64,000 bases of DNA from Caballeronia sp. M1242 (GCF_017220215.1 NZ_CP071131.1:496001-560000); one strand, 5' to 3'; shown: positions 25,273-35,059, counted from the stretch's first letter. Translations and numbers: made by a program. The notes: generated by a model from the letters alone, not told the origin.

Positions 25273-25509
25273 ATGAACCAGAAAACGCAAGACCCGCAAA
25301 GCGCCGTATCGGAGAATGGCCACATCGAAAGCCAGCCGATTCCCGGCCACAACGAAAACATCCCGACGAACCCGGCGGATGACCCGAAGCGCGGCCCGAC
25401 CGAAGACCGCGCGCCGGACGCGACGCCCGATAAAAAACCCGGCACGCCGCCCGGCTCGCAGAGCGAGAGCGATCGGCTGAAGACGCCGGAGGACGGCAAT
25501 CCGCTGTAG
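25273..25509 (+). CDS. Small hydrophilic, probably disordered protein
   Basis: The 78-residue product is almost free of hydrophobic residues and rich in Pro, Asp, Glu, Asn and Lys (for example PADDPKRGPTEDRAPD), so it should be intrinsically disordered. It has no recognised domain. A similar Pro-rich 56-residue protein is encoded at 35060-35230. Such proteins often behave as stress-related hydrophilins, which is only a guess here. Confidence 0.7.
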   Translation: MNQKTQDPQSAVSENGHIESQPIPGHNENIPTNPADDPKRGPTEDRAPDATPDKKPGTPPGSQSESDRLKTPEDGNPL

Positions 25510-25521
25510 ATCGCGCGCCGC

Positions 25522-25947
25522 TTATCTGTCCGGTACGGAAGGCGTCGAAATGGCCTGAATGGTCGAGGACACTTCCCCGTCGGAGTAGATCGCGATATCG
25601 CCGAGCGCGAGCATGCCGACGATGTTTTTCTCGCTGTCCACGACAGGCATGCGGCGAATCTGCAACTGCTCCATTCTGCGCATGGCGTCGTGAATCTCGT
25701 CGTTTTCGAAGCACCATTCGACAGGTTCGCTCGCCACGTCCTGCACCGCGCACGACGACTCCTTGCCCACCGACACCGCGCGCACCACGATGTCGCGGTC
25801 GGTCACGACGCCCTTCAGGCGCGTGCCGTCGCACACCGGAAGCGCGCCGACATTGAGTTCGTCCATCAGTTCGGCTGCGCGGCGAATGCTCTCGTTGGGC
25901 GCGATGGTCTGCACGCCGCGTGTCATTACTTCGGCTACCTTGGTCAT
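25522..25947 (-). CDS. Tandem CBS-domain protein
   Basis: The 141-residue protein consists of two CBS modules: VAEVMTRGVQTIAPNESIRRAAELM with GALPVCDGTRLKGVVTDRDIV, and QDVASEPVEWCFENDEIHDAMRRM with IRRMPVVDSEKNIVGMLALGDIA. CBS pairs bind adenine nucleotides and act as energy sensors. The ATG at 25947 has a GGAGG site. It is divergent from the GT4 pair. Confidence 0.92.
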   Translation of the reverse strand: MTKVAEVMTRGVQTIAPNESIRRAAELMDELNVGALPVCDGTRLKGVVTDRDIVVRAVSVGKESSCAVQDVASEPVEWCFENDEIHDAMRRMEQLQIRRMPVVDSEKNIVGMLALGDIAIYSDGEVSSTIQAISTPSVPDR

Positions 25948-26071
25948 GACTTCCTCCTCGTTCCATGGCGACTCCCGATGCAGCATGCAGCGTGCCGTTG
26001 TCTCGCCCGGCGCGCGCGCGTCGGCCTGCTGATTGCTAACCGAAGCCCATACGGTCAATGCGGAACGCACA

Positions 26072-27157
26072 ATGAAAATCGCACAGGTCGCACCGCTCTA
26101 CGAGAGCGTCCCTCCTATCGCATACGGCGCCACCGAGCGCATCATTTCTTATCTGACGGAAGCACTGGTCGCCCTCGGGCATGAAGTCACATTGTTCGCC
26201 ACGGCGGATTCGAGAACGCGCGCCCGCTTGCATGCGAGCGCGCCGACGGCGCTCTGGCGCGACGAACGCGTGTGGGACACGACGAGCCATCATCTGCGTC
26301 AGCTCGAAGCTGTCATCGAACGTTCATCGCAGTTCGATGTGATTCACTTTCACACCGAGCCCATTCATCTGCCGATGCAGCGCTTTCTCGCATGCGCTTC
26401 GCTCACGACCATGCACGGGCGTCTTCTTCCCGCCGATCACGGTCCGCTCTTCGAGACCTTCGCGAATGCGCCGCTCGTCTCGATCTCCGACAGTCAGCGC
26501 CGCGGCGCGCCGCACGCGAACTGGCGGGCGACCGTGCATCACGGCCTTGCGCTCGATGAAATGCGCTATTCGCGCGAAGGCGGCGACTATCTGCTATTCG
26601 TCGGCCGCGTGATGCCGGAAAAGCGCATTGACCGCGCGATCGAGATCGCGCGTCGCGCGGGGCTGCCGCTCAAGATCGCCGCTGCCGTGCATCCCGGCGA
26701 GCGCGCGTACTTCAAGGAGACGATCTGGCCGCTCATCGCGGAATCGGAGTCTTTTGTCGAGTATCTGGGCGAAGTGGGCGGCGAGACGCGTCGCGCGCTC
26801 TTCGCGAACGCACGTGCGCTCGTCTTTCCTATCGACTGGGAAGAGCCGTTCGGCCTCGTGATGATCGAGGCGATGGCATCGGGAACGCCGGTCGTCGCGT
26901 TCAGGCGCGGCGCGGTGCCCGAAGTCATCGAGCATGGCGTGAACGGCTTGATCGTCGACGATGTGGACCAAGCCGTGCGCGCCGTTCGCGAGATTGGCGC
27001 GATAGACCGCGCCCGCTGCCGCAAGACGTTCGAGCAGCGCTTCTCTGCCGAACGCATGGCGCGCGACTATCTCGCGGTGTATCACGATCTGCTGCAAAGC
27101 CGCGCGAGCGCAGACGCTTTTATCGCCGCCGCCGATACCGACGCGCTGGAAGCCTGA
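26072..27157 (+). CDS. GT4-type glycosyltransferase, first of tandem pair
   Basis: The 361-residue product opens with IAQVAPLYESVPPIAYGATERIISYLTEAL and has LFVGRVMPEKRIDRAIEIARRAG, then the nucleotide-sugar site EEPFGLVMIEAMASGTPVVAF and GAVPEVIEHGVNGLIV. That is a full family-4 GT-B enzyme without signal peptide. It is about half identical by eye to its downstream neighbour, so the two arose by tandem duplication. Together with the HAD phosphatase that follows, they may build a soluble glycoside. The start is the ATG at 26072. Confidence 0.9.
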   Translation: MKIAQVAPLYESVPPIAYGATERIISYLTEALVALGHEVTLFATADSRTRARLHASAPTALWRDERVWDTTSHHLRQLEAVIERSSQFDVIHFHTEPIHLPMQRFLACASLTTMHGRLLPADHGPLFETFANAPLVSISDSQRRGAPHANWRATVHHGLALDEMRYSREGGDYLLFVGRVMPEKRIDRAIEIARRAGLPLKIAAAVHPGERAYFKETIWPLIAESESFVEYLGEVGGETRRALFANARALVFPIDWEEPFGLVMIEAMASGTPVVAFRRGAVPEVIEHGVNGLIVDDVDQAVRAVREIGAIDRARCRKTFEQRFSAERMARDYLAVYHDLLQSRASADAFIAAADTDALEA

Positions 27158-27175
27158 CCTTCGACACGAACCACC

Positions 27176-28246
27176 ATGCGCATCGCTCTAGTCTCAACGC
27201 TCTATGAAAGTGTGCCGCCACGACGTTACGGCGGCATCGAACGGATCGTCTCCTATCTCAGCGAAGAACTCGTGGCACTGGGTCACGACGTGACGCTTTT
27301 CGCGAGCGCCGACTCGCGCACGAGCGCGAAGCTCGTCGCGGGAAGCGACTGCGCGGTGCGGCTCGTCGAGGACACCGCCGATCCGCAAGCCTTCCATTTC
27401 GCGATGCTCGAAGACGTGGTCGCCGCGTCGAAGCACTTCGATATCGTGCATTTCCACACGGATTACCAGAGCTTTCCGTTCGCGCGCCGCATGCAGTGCG
27501 CGCATGTGACGACGCTGCACTGGCGGCTCGACGTGCCGGGACTCGAGCCCATGTACCGCCGCTTCGCCGATATTCCGCTCGTCTCCATCTCGAACGCGCA
27601 GCGCGCGCCGCTGCCGTGGCTCGCGTGGGCGGGCACCGTGTATCACGGCTTGCCGGACACACTCTATCCGTTCCATGAACGCGCGGGCGACCATCTCGCG
27701 TTCGTCGGAAGGATCGCGCCGGCCAAGGGACCGGATGCGGCTATTCGCATCGCGCGTCGCGCGGGCATGCCGCTCAAGATCGCCGCGAAAGTGGATGAAG
27801 CCGACCGTCCGTACTTCGAGAGCGCGGTCGCGCCGCTCGTCGAAGCGCCGCTGATCGAATACGTCGGCGAGCAGGACGATGCGGGCAAGAGCCGCATCAT
27901 CGGGCAAGCGCGCGCGCTGCTCTTTCCGATCGACTGGCCGGAGCCGTTCGGCCTCGTGATGATCGAGGCGCTCGCGTGCGGCACGCCCGTGATCGCGTTC
28001 GGGCGCGGCTCGGTGCCGGAAATCATCGAGGATGGCGTGAACGGCTTTGTCGTGCGTAACGAGGACGAAGCGGTGGAAGCGCTCGCGCGTCTGCCGGAGA
28101 TCGATCGCCGCCGCTGCCGCGAAACCTTCGAGCGGCGCTTCACGGCACAGCGTATGGCGCGCGATTACGTCGATGTGTATCAGCGTCTCGTCGATGCCCG
28201 CGCGGCGCGTTGCGCGCCGCCGTCGCTCATCGAACAGGATGCCTAA
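27176..28246 (+). CDS. GT4-type glycosyltransferase, second of tandem pair
   Basis: The 356-residue product has the same plan as the upstream gene: VSTLYESVPPRRYGGIERIVSYLSEEL, FVGRIAPAKGPDAAIRIARRAG, PEPFGLVMIEALACGTPVIAF and GSVPEIIEDGVNGFVV. The active-site EPFGLVMIEA block is complete. It lies 18 bases after the first copy and 15 bases before the HAD-ATPase fusion gene, so all three are probably one transcript. Substrates are unknown. Confidence 0.9.
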   Translation: MRIALVSTLYESVPPRRYGGIERIVSYLSEELVALGHDVTLFASADSRTSAKLVAGSDCAVRLVEDTADPQAFHFAMLEDVVAASKHFDIVHFHTDYQSFPFARRMQCAHVTTLHWRLDVPGLEPMYRRFADIPLVSISNAQRAPLPWLAWAGTVYHGLPDTLYPFHERAGDHLAFVGRIAPAKGPDAAIRIARRAGMPLKIAAKVDEADRPYFESAVAPLVEAPLIEYVGEQDDAGKSRIIGQARALLFPIDWPEPFGLVMIEALACGTPVIAFGRGSVPEIIEDGVNGFVVRNEDEAVEALARLPEIDRRRCRETFERRFTAQRMARDYVDVYQRLVDARAARCAPPSLIEQDA

Positions 28247-28261
28247 CCAGAGGACACGCGC

Positions 28262-30061
28262 ATGCGATTCATGGTGCTTGCCAGCGATTACGACAACACG
28301 CTCGCCGAGAACGGCCGCGTCTCCGAGGCTACGTGGGACGCAATCGACCGCCTGCGCGCTTCGGGGCGTCACATGATTCTCGTCACGGGCCGCGAGCTCG
28401 ACGATCTACTCACGCTGTGCGACCGCGTCGACCGTTTCACGCTGATCGTCGCGGAAAACGGCGGCGTGATCTATTCGCCCGTCACGCGCGAGCGCAAGCT
28501 GCTCGCGCCGCCGCCGCCGCCCGCGTTCGTCGAGGCGATGAAGAAGGCCGGCGTGCGTCATCTCGGCGTGAGCCAGACGCTCGTCGCGACCGTGCGGCCT
28601 TACGACGAACAGGCGCACGCCGCCATTCGCGATCTTGGGCTCGATCTGCACGTCGTCTATAACGGCGACGCGGTGATGGTGCTCGCGCCGGGCGTCAGCA
28701 AGGCCAGTGGCCTGCTCGCCGCGCTCGATGAGCTTTCGCTGTCGCCGCGCAATGCCGTGGGCGTCGGCGACGCGCAGAACGACCACCCGCTGCTCGATGC
28801 GTGCGAGATGTCGGCGGCGGTGAGCAACGCGATTCCCGCGCTGAAGTCGCATGCGGATATCGTGCTGAAGAGCGAATGCGGCGCGGGCGTGACCGAACTG
28901 ATCGACGCGATTCTCGCCGACGATCTTGCCGCCGCGAGCGAGCGCGTCACGCGGCGCAACGTGCTGCTCGGAGCGCGCGTCAACGGCGATTCGCAGCAAG
29001 AAGAGGGCGAGCCTGAAACGCTCGCGCCGCAGCGGACCGTTGCGCTGATCGCCGGGCAATCGGGCGGCGGCAAGTCCACGCTCATCACGGGTCTCATGGA
29101 GCGGCTCGTGGCGGCCGGCTACCAGTTCTGCGCGCTCGATCCCGAAGGCGACTTCGATACCTTCGAGAACGCGCTGCCCATCGGCGATGCCGAGACCGCG
29201 CCGAAAGCCGACGACATCACGCGGCTTTTGCATCAGCCGAGCCAGTCCGTGCTCGTGAACCTCATGCGCGTCACGTTCGCGGACCGGCCCGCGTACTGCG
29301 CGAGTGTGCTCGCGCACATGCAGAAGTCGCGCGCGCTCACCGGCCGCCCGCACTGGATGCTCTTCGACGAAGCGCATCACTTCTTCCCCGCGAGCATAAA
29401 TCCGGCCGACGAAGTGCTGCCAGACCAACTCGCGCCCGCGCTTTTCGTCACCGTGCATCCGGAGCAGCTTTCGCCGCGCCTTTTGGATCGCGTGACGATG
29501 TTCATCGGCGCGGGGCCGGGCGCGCAGACGTCGCTCGAAGAGTTTGCGCGCGCGGCGGGCCACGATGCGCCCGGCGCGCTGCCCGACGACATCAAGCCCG
29601 GCCAGGCGCTCGTGTGGCGTCGCAAGGCGGACGACGGCGGCTGGGACGAGCCGGTCGTCGTGCATGTCGAGCCCGCGAAAACGCAGCGTCGCCGTCATGT
29701 GCGCAAGTATGCGGAAGGCATGCTGATTCCGGAGCGCAGCTTCTACTTCCGCGGCCCCGAGGACAAGCTGAACCTGCGCGCGCACAATCTCGTGCTCTTT
29801 CTTGAACTCGCCGAAGGCGTCGATGAGGAGACCTGGATGTTCCATCTGCGCCAGGGCGACTATTCGACGTGGTTTCGCGACGTGATCGGCGATACGTCGC
29901 TGGCGGACGAAGCGCAAGCCGTCGAAGCCAACGAGGGCCTTTCGGCGAAGGAGAGCATCGAAGCGATTCGAAAGGCCGTCGAAGAGCGTTATACGCAGCC
30001 TGAGAATCCGGTGCTGCCGAACATCCTCGCGCCGGGATCGAAGGACGGCGATGGCGCATAA
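28262..30061 (+). CDS. Fusion of HAD-IIB phosphatase and P-loop ATPase
   Basis: Two unrelated domains share one 599-residue chain. Residues 1-225 are a HAD type IIB phosphatase: nucleophile motif SDYDNTLA near residue 9, ILVTGRE, a Lys in GVSKASG, and GVGDAQNDHPLL. After a linker, residues 255-560 form a P-loop ATPase: Walker A AGQSGGGKSTLI near residue 265 and MLFDEAHHF near residue 365, with an architecture like HerA/conjugative-type ATPases. HAD-IIB enzymes release sugar phosphates such as sucrose-, trehalose- and glucosyl-3-phosphoglycerate phosphate, which suits the GT4 pair upstream. Why an ATPase is attached is unknown. No frameshift is needed, so it is a genuine fusion. Confidence 0.85.
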   Translation: MRFMVLASDYDNTLAENGRVSEATWDAIDRLRASGRHMILVTGRELDDLLTLCDRVDRFTLIVAENGGVIYSPVTRERKLLAPPPPPAFVEAMKKAGVRHLGVSQTLVATVRPYDEQAHAAIRDLGLDLHVVYNGDAVMVLAPGVSKASGLLAALDELSLSPRNAVGVGDAQNDHPLLDACEMSAAVSNAIPALKSHADIVLKSECGAGVTELIDAILADDLAAASERVTRRNVLLGARVNGDSQQEEGEPETLAPQRTVALIAGQSGGGKSTLITGLMERLVAAGYQFCALDPEGDFDTFENALPIGDAETAPKADDITRLLHQPSQSVLVNLMRVTFADRPAYCASVLAHMQKSRALTGRPHWMLFDEAHHFFPASINPADEVLPDQLAPALFVTVHPEQLSPRLLDRVTMFIGAGPGAQTSLEEFARAAGHDAPGALPDDIKPGQALVWRRKADDGGWDEPVVVHVEPAKTQRRRHVRKYAEGMLIPERSFYFRGPEDKLNLRAHNLVLFLELAEGVDEETWMFHLRQGDYSTWFRDVIGDTSLADEAQAVEANEGLSAKESIEAIRKAVEERYTQPENPVLPNILAPGSKDGDGA

Positions 30062-30173
30062 ATTGCTGCACTGCGTCGCGTATCGCGTAACGCGCTTGGC
30101 ATCGGCGAAGGTTCGATGTCGGGCGCCGTTCGCGTTGCATGTTCCTGAAGGTCGCTCTAAGCAGAGGTGTTGA

Positions 30174-32630
30174 ATGAATACGAACTCGCCGCCAGCGCGG
30201 TCGCCCGCCGGCCCATCGTCGCCATCGCCATCGAACACGCGATCGCCGTCACCTGTCGTCAAATGGGTCACTGTGCTGTTTCTCGCGTTGTCGGGGCTGT
30301 ATCTGGCCGGCGTCGGCATATGGCTCGTCGCCATCGGCGGCTCGCCGTATTACGTCGTCGCGGGCATTCTTATGCTCGCCGTCGCGTGGCTCATCTGGCG
30401 GCGCAATACCCTCGCCCTAATCGTGTACGCGGTGCTGCTCTTCGGCACGCTGATATGGGCGGTCGCCGAAGCGGGCTTCGACTTCTGGGCACTCGCGCCG
30501 CGTCTGGACGTGCTCGTCATCGTCGGGATTTGGTTGCTGCTGCCCTTCACGTATCGCCTGTACATGAACCCGGTGCGCCGCGGCGGGCTCGCGCTCGGCG
30601 CCGCGCTCGTTCTGACCGGCATCGCGCTCGTGTATGCCGTGTTCAACGATCCGCAAGAGGTCAGCGGCACGGTGAGCGCGCAGGCGTCGAGTGCTTCGGC
30701 TGCGCCTGCCGCGACCGGCGGCCGTCCGGGCGACTGGCTCGCCTACGGCAATTCGCAGCACGGCACGCGCTATTCGCCGCTTTCGCAAATCAACGACAAG
30801 AACGTCGGGAACCTGCAAGAAGCGTGGACCTTCCGCACGGGCGACATGAAAGGCCCGCACGATCCGCTCGAAATCACCGATGAGGTGACGCCGCTCGCCG
30901 TCGACGGCACGCTCTTCTTCTGCACGCCGCACCAGAACGCGATTGCGCTCGACGGCGCGACGGGCAAGGAGAAATGGCGCTTCAACCCGGACCTGAAGCC
31001 GGACCCGAGCTTTCAGCACGTGACCTGCCGGGGCGTCTCCTACTATGAGACGCCCGCCGCCGCGCAGGCGCGTCAGACGAACAACCTGTCGTCGCTGCCG
31101 GCGTGCGCGCGCCGCGTGATCCTTCCGGTGAACGACGGCCGTCTGTTCGAACTCGATGCCGCGACCGGCCAGCGTTGCGCGGGCTTCGCCGCGAACGGCA
31201 TGCTCGACTTGCAGCATCTGCAGCCGGTGAAGACGCCGGGCATGTACGAGCCGACCTCGCCGCCGATCATCACGTCGAAGGTCATCGTCATGGCGGGGTC
31301 GGTCACGGACAACTACGGCACGCGCGAGCCCTCGGGCGTGATTCGCGGCTTCGACGTGGACACCGGCAAGCTGCTGTGGGCGTTCGATCCGGGCGCGCGC
31401 GACCCGAACGCGATTCCGAGCGATCAGCACAGCTACACGATGAACTCGCCGAACTCGTGGGCGCCGGCTGCCTACGACGCGCAGCTCGACATCGTGTATC
31501 TGCCGATGGGCGTCTCGACGCCGGACATCTGGGGCGGCAATCGCACGCCCGAACAGGAACGCTACGCGAGCGGCCTGCTAGCGCTGCATGCATCGACCGG
31601 CAAGCTCGCGTGGTTCTATCAGACCGTGCACCATGACCTGTGGGACATGGACTTGCCCGCGCAGCCGACCATCGCGGATATCAAGGATTCAAACGGCAAC
31701 ATCGTTCCCGCGATCTATGCGCCGGCGAAGACGGGCAACATCTTCGTGCTCGACCGCCGCACCGGCAAGCCGATCGTTCCGGCGCCCGAGCAGCCGGTGC
31801 CGCAGGGCGCGGCACAGGGCGATCGCCTGTCGCCGACGCAGCCGTTCTCGCAACTCACCTACCGGCCGCAGAAGAACCTGACCGGCGCGGACATGTGGGG
31901 CGCGACGATGTACGACCAACTCGTGTGCCGTGTGATCTTTCATCGGCTGCGCTACGAGGGGCCGTTCACGCCGCCGTCGGAGCAAGGCACGCTCGTGTTC
32001 CCGGGCAATCTCGGCATGTTCGAGTGGGGCGGGCTTGCCGTCGATACGGACCGGCGCATTGCGATTGCGAACCCGATTGCGCTGCCGTTCGTCTCGAAGC
32101 TGATTCCGCGCGGACCGAACAACCCGATGGAGCCGCCGCAGGCCGGACAGTCGGGCACTGGCGCGGAAACGGGCATTCAGCCGCAGTACGGCGTGCCGTT
32201 CGGTGTGACGCTGAATCCGTTCCTCTCGCCGCTGCGTCTGCCTTGCAAGCAGCCGGCCTGGGGCTATGTGTCGGCGCTCGATCTGGAGACGAACAAAGTG
32301 ATCTGGAAGAAGCGCATCGGTACGACGCGCGATGCATCGCCGATACCGCTTCCGTTCAAGATGGGCATGCCGATGCTCGGCGGCCCGATGACGACGGCGG
32401 GCCATGTATTCTTTATCGGCGCAACGTCGGACGACTATCTGCGCGCATTCAGCACCGATACCGGCGAGGAGTTGTGGCACACCCGTCTGCCGGCAGGCGG
32501 ACAGGCGACGCCGATGACGTATGAGGCGAACGGCAAGCAGTACGTGCTGATCGCGGCCGGCGGGCATGGGTCGTTTTTGACCAAGCTCGGGGATTATGTG
32601 ATTGCTTATGCGTTGCCGGAGAAGCGGTAA
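30174..32630 (+). CDS. gcd: PQQ-dependent membrane glucose dehydrogenase
   Basis: The 818-residue protein has an N-terminal membrane domain with about five helices (residues 25-165) and a periplasmic eight-blade propeller of the quinoprotein type, including GRPGDWLAYGNSQHGTRYSPL, PVNDGRLFELDAATGQRC, WDMDLPAQPTIADI, and W-motif repeats such as EEKWRF-like and ETNKVIWKKR. The length and membrane domain match membrane glucose (or quinate/shikimate-type) dehydrogenase, which oxidises glucose in the periplasm and reduces ubiquinone. PQQ synthesis genes are not here. An 11-base hairpin lies 14 bases after the stop. Confidence 0.93.
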   Translation: MNTNSPPARSPAGPSSPSPSNTRSPSPVVKWVTVLFLALSGLYLAGVGIWLVAIGGSPYYVVAGILMLAVAWLIWRRNTLALIVYAVLLFGTLIWAVAEAGFDFWALAPRLDVLVIVGIWLLLPFTYRLYMNPVRRGGLALGAALVLTGIALVYAVFNDPQEVSGTVSAQASSASAAPAATGGRPGDWLAYGNSQHGTRYSPLSQINDKNVGNLQEAWTFRTGDMKGPHDPLEITDEVTPLAVDGTLFFCTPHQNAIALDGATGKEKWRFNPDLKPDPSFQHVTCRGVSYYETPAAAQARQTNNLSSLPACARRVILPVNDGRLFELDAATGQRCAGFAANGMLDLQHLQPVKTPGMYEPTSPPIITSKVIVMAGSVTDNYGTREPSGVIRGFDVDTGKLLWAFDPGARDPNAIPSDQHSYTMNSPNSWAPAAYDAQLDIVYLPMGVSTPDIWGGNRTPEQERYASGLLALHASTGKLAWFYQTVHHDLWDMDLPAQPTIADIKDSNGNIVPAIYAPAKTGNIFVLDRRTGKPIVPAPEQPVPQGAAQGDRLSPTQPFSQLTYRPQKNLTGADMWGATMYDQLVCRVIFHRLRYEGPFTPPSEQGTLVFPGNLGMFEWGGLAVDTDRRIAIANPIALPFVSKLIPRGPNNPMEPPQAGQSGTGAETGIQPQYGVPFGVTLNPFLSPLRLPCKQPAWGYVSALDLETNKVIWKKRIGTTRDASPIPLPFKMGMPMLGGPMTTAGHVFFIGATSDDYLRAFSTDTGEELWHTRLPAGGQATPMTYEANGKQYVLIAAGGHGSFLTKLGDYVIAYALPEKR

Positions 32631-32643
32631 TTGGCTGGCGGGG

Positions 32644-32679
32644 GATCGCTGTCGTGCGTGGTGATGGGCGACAGCGATC
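32644..32679 (+). terminator. Hairpin after gcd
   Basis: GATCGCTGTCG at 32644-32654 pairs perfectly with CGACAGCGATC at 32669-32679 around a 14-base loop. It begins 14 bases after the gcd stop. No T-run follows, so the ending may be Rho-dependent or the stem may protect the transcript. Confidence 0.6.
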
Positions 32680-33702
32680 TCGGCGGTTCAGGTGACGCTG
32701 GGGAATCGCGGGCGCATGTGATGGAAAGTTGCCGGGCGCGCTGCGCAAGTCGAAGCCAAGGTAAGTGCGCGGCAGCGAACGACAGGTAGCCCGCTTGCCC
32801 ACGTCGCTCCCTTTCATGAGCTGCTCACTTGGCAGCGAACCCGTTTCCGTCAAGAGCGATCGTACGATTTCCTAAGTTGCCGACGCTACAGCGAATGACC
32901 GCGTAACAGCCGCATCGGGTGTGGGACTCTGCAGGCGGCCTCGCGGCGGCGAACATAGGTTTAGTTAAGAAAACATTCACCGCTTCGTAAAACTCTCTGC
33001 GCGGCTGCAAACATCCGGCGGCTAGATGTGCGCGCGCGTCACCTTAAATGCTGCGTACGTACGAGCGCGCAACTCACGTCTCCGATGACGTCCCGCACGT
33101 GCTTCCCATGCAGACGGGCAGGCAAGCGGGCCAAAGGGACAAACGACAAGAATGTCGCCGACGTTGCAATTCCGGTACAGAAGGGCAAGCCAATCATGAA
33201 TCGCTGCGAGAGACGGCGATCAACGTCGCTTTCGAAGAAGAGTGAATTGGCAGGCAATACGGCGCACGAGTAGGGTGGCGTTCCGCGGCGTCGAATCGCT
33301 ATAGCGCGCGTCGGTTAGGCTGTTCTCGACACCGACTCAAAGGCGACACGACGGAAAAGTCTTCTTCCCTCTTTATATCGAGCCCGTCTTCTTGAGATAA
33401 CCGCCTGCATCTCGACCATGCCGCGTCTGCTGAAGAAGCGCGAGCGAGTGACCAGCGCCATGCGGCTGCTGTCGCGCCACCCTCACGCGTCACGTCGAGA
33501 GCCCTCCCAGATGCGATCACCTGCATGGTGAGCGAACCGGCGTCATCGGTCTCCGGGCGCTATATCCTCCGGATGCGCCGACTGCTGCACGATTTCCTCG
33601 CCGACGCGGAAACCGGATTGACAATGTCCGCATGACGCAATGCTCTATAGCCGTCCCGGGCGGCCGTTCGCCGCCCGCCTCTCCTTCACAACGCCGGTCG
33701 GC
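32680..33702. other. About 1 kb without a convincing gene
   Basis: Open frames here are short, rich in Arg/Ser/Pro and lack ribosome sites. Local base composition is mixed rather than the strong third-position G+C of the coding flanks. I see no tRNA, no repeat array and no transposase. Small regulatory RNAs cannot be excluded. Confidence 0.5.
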
Positions 33703-34932
33703 CTACGCCTTAACCGACCGATGCCGCTCCGCCTGCGGCCGGCCCGATCCCTTGGCGAACACGAAGAGACTCGCGCCCGCGCCCGCAGCCGCGATGGCGA
33801 GCCGGATCGGATTCGCCTTCACCGTATCCACGCCCTTGGCCACGGCATTCGCCCACGGCGACGAACGCGTCGCGCCCGACGTCGACGGCGGAACGGGCGG
33901 CAGCGGCGCGGGCGCGACCGGTTGCGCGTGCGCCGCGCTTGCCAGCACCGGCGCGTGCGGCGCGCCGTGCACCGCGTCGTTAGACCCTTGATTCGACGCG
34001 CCGGTCCCCGGCGCCGGCATCGCGGGCGCGCCCGGCTTATCGGCTGCGCTCGACTCCTTCGCCGGCTTGCCCTCGCGCGCTTCCGCTCGCGCGGCCGCGG
34101 CTTCCGCGCCGAGCAGCAGCACGGCGGCGGCGAAATACAGCCACATCATGAGCACGGCGAGCGAGCCCGCCGCGCCGAATGCGTTGGCCGTGCCCGCGTG
34201 CGTCAGATACAGCGCGAACAGCTTCTTGCCGACCGAAAACAGCACGGCGGCAATCGTGCCGCCCACGAAGGCATCGCGCCAGGTGACGTGGCCATCGGGC
34301 AAATATTTCATCAGCGCGGCGAACGCGCACGACAGAATCACGAGGCCGAGGAGGAACTGCGCGATATCGCCGATGACGACGAGCGGCGATTCCCCGAACA
34401 CCCATTTGCCGGCCGCCTGCACCGCCGTATCGAGTACGAGCGAAATGATCAACAGGAACGCGACGCCCATCACGAGGCCGAAGGAAATCAGCCGCACCTT
34501 GACGAGCGTGGCAACGCCCGACTTCGCTTTGTCGTCGGCGGGCCACACGACGGAGAGCGCCGTATTAAGCGATGAAAACGTGGCGGACGCGCCCACGGCG
34601 AGCAGTACGAACGAGATGACCGCCGCGATGCCGCCTCCGCCGCTGCGGTGCGCGTGCTCGACGATGGTCTGCACGCTCGCGGCGGCGTCCTTGCCGAGCA
34701 TGCCGCTCACCTGATGGAAGATCTGCCCGCGCGCGGCCTCTTCGCCGAAGACGAGTCCGGCCACGGCGATCACCATGACGAGCGTCGGCGCGAGCGAGAA
34801 GGCCGAATAGAACGCGATGCTCGCAGCCATCGGCGCGGAGCGGTCGGCGCTGAAGCGCTTGAAGGTGCGAACGGGCCAGGCGATCGCCCGGCTCATGAGG
34901 GATGTGGAATCCCGCGCGGATGTCTTGTTCAT
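33703..34932 (-). CDS. YihY/BrkB family inner-membrane protein with long C-terminal tail
   Basis: The 409-residue product has the YihY/BrkB pattern: MAASIAFYSAFSLAPTLVMV, LLAVGASATFSSLNTALSVVW, a run of membrane helices, and VLMMWLYFAAAVLLLGAEAAA. Family members were once called RNase BN, and their function in bacteria is not firmly known. From about residue 290 a Pro/Ala-rich tail extends for 120 residues and ends in a further hydrophobic helix (RLAIAAAGAGASLFVFA) and a basic end. The ATG at 34932 has an AGGAG site; the longer frame upstream is Arg/Ser-rich and unlikely. Confidence 0.88.
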   Translation of the reverse strand: MNKTSARDSTSLMSRAIAWPVRTFKRFSADRSAPMAASIAFYSAFSLAPTLVMVIAVAGLVFGEEAARGQIFHQVSGMLGKDAAASVQTIVEHAHRSGGGGIAAVISFVLLAVGASATFSSLNTALSVVWPADDKAKSGVATLVKVRLISFGLVMGVAFLLIISLVLDTAVQAAGKWVFGESPLVVIGDIAQFLLGLVILSCAFAALMKYLPDGHVTWRDAFVGGTIAAVLFSVGKKLFALYLTHAGTANAFGAAGSLAVLMMWLYFAAAVLLLGAEAAAARAEAREGKPAKESSAADKPGAPAMPAPGTGASNQGSNDAVHGAPHAPVLASAAHAQPVAPAPLPPVPPSTSGATRSSPWANAVAKGVDTVKANPIRLAIAAAGAGASLFVFAKGSGRPQAERHRSVKA

Positions 34933-35059
34933 CGCTATTCTCCTGGGAACGTGCTGCTTGCCTTTAGCATCGCGGATGCCAGCCGGGAGAACGACGGTGC
35001 GAAAACGCGGGAGTGCTGATGGTGCGCTGGGGGCTGTAGAAGCGCGCGACGCGCGGGAT

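Noticed and set aside
33028-33273. 81-residue plus-strand frame in the gap after gcd
   Set aside because: No ribosome site and random composition; the frame does not extend into neighbouring regions.
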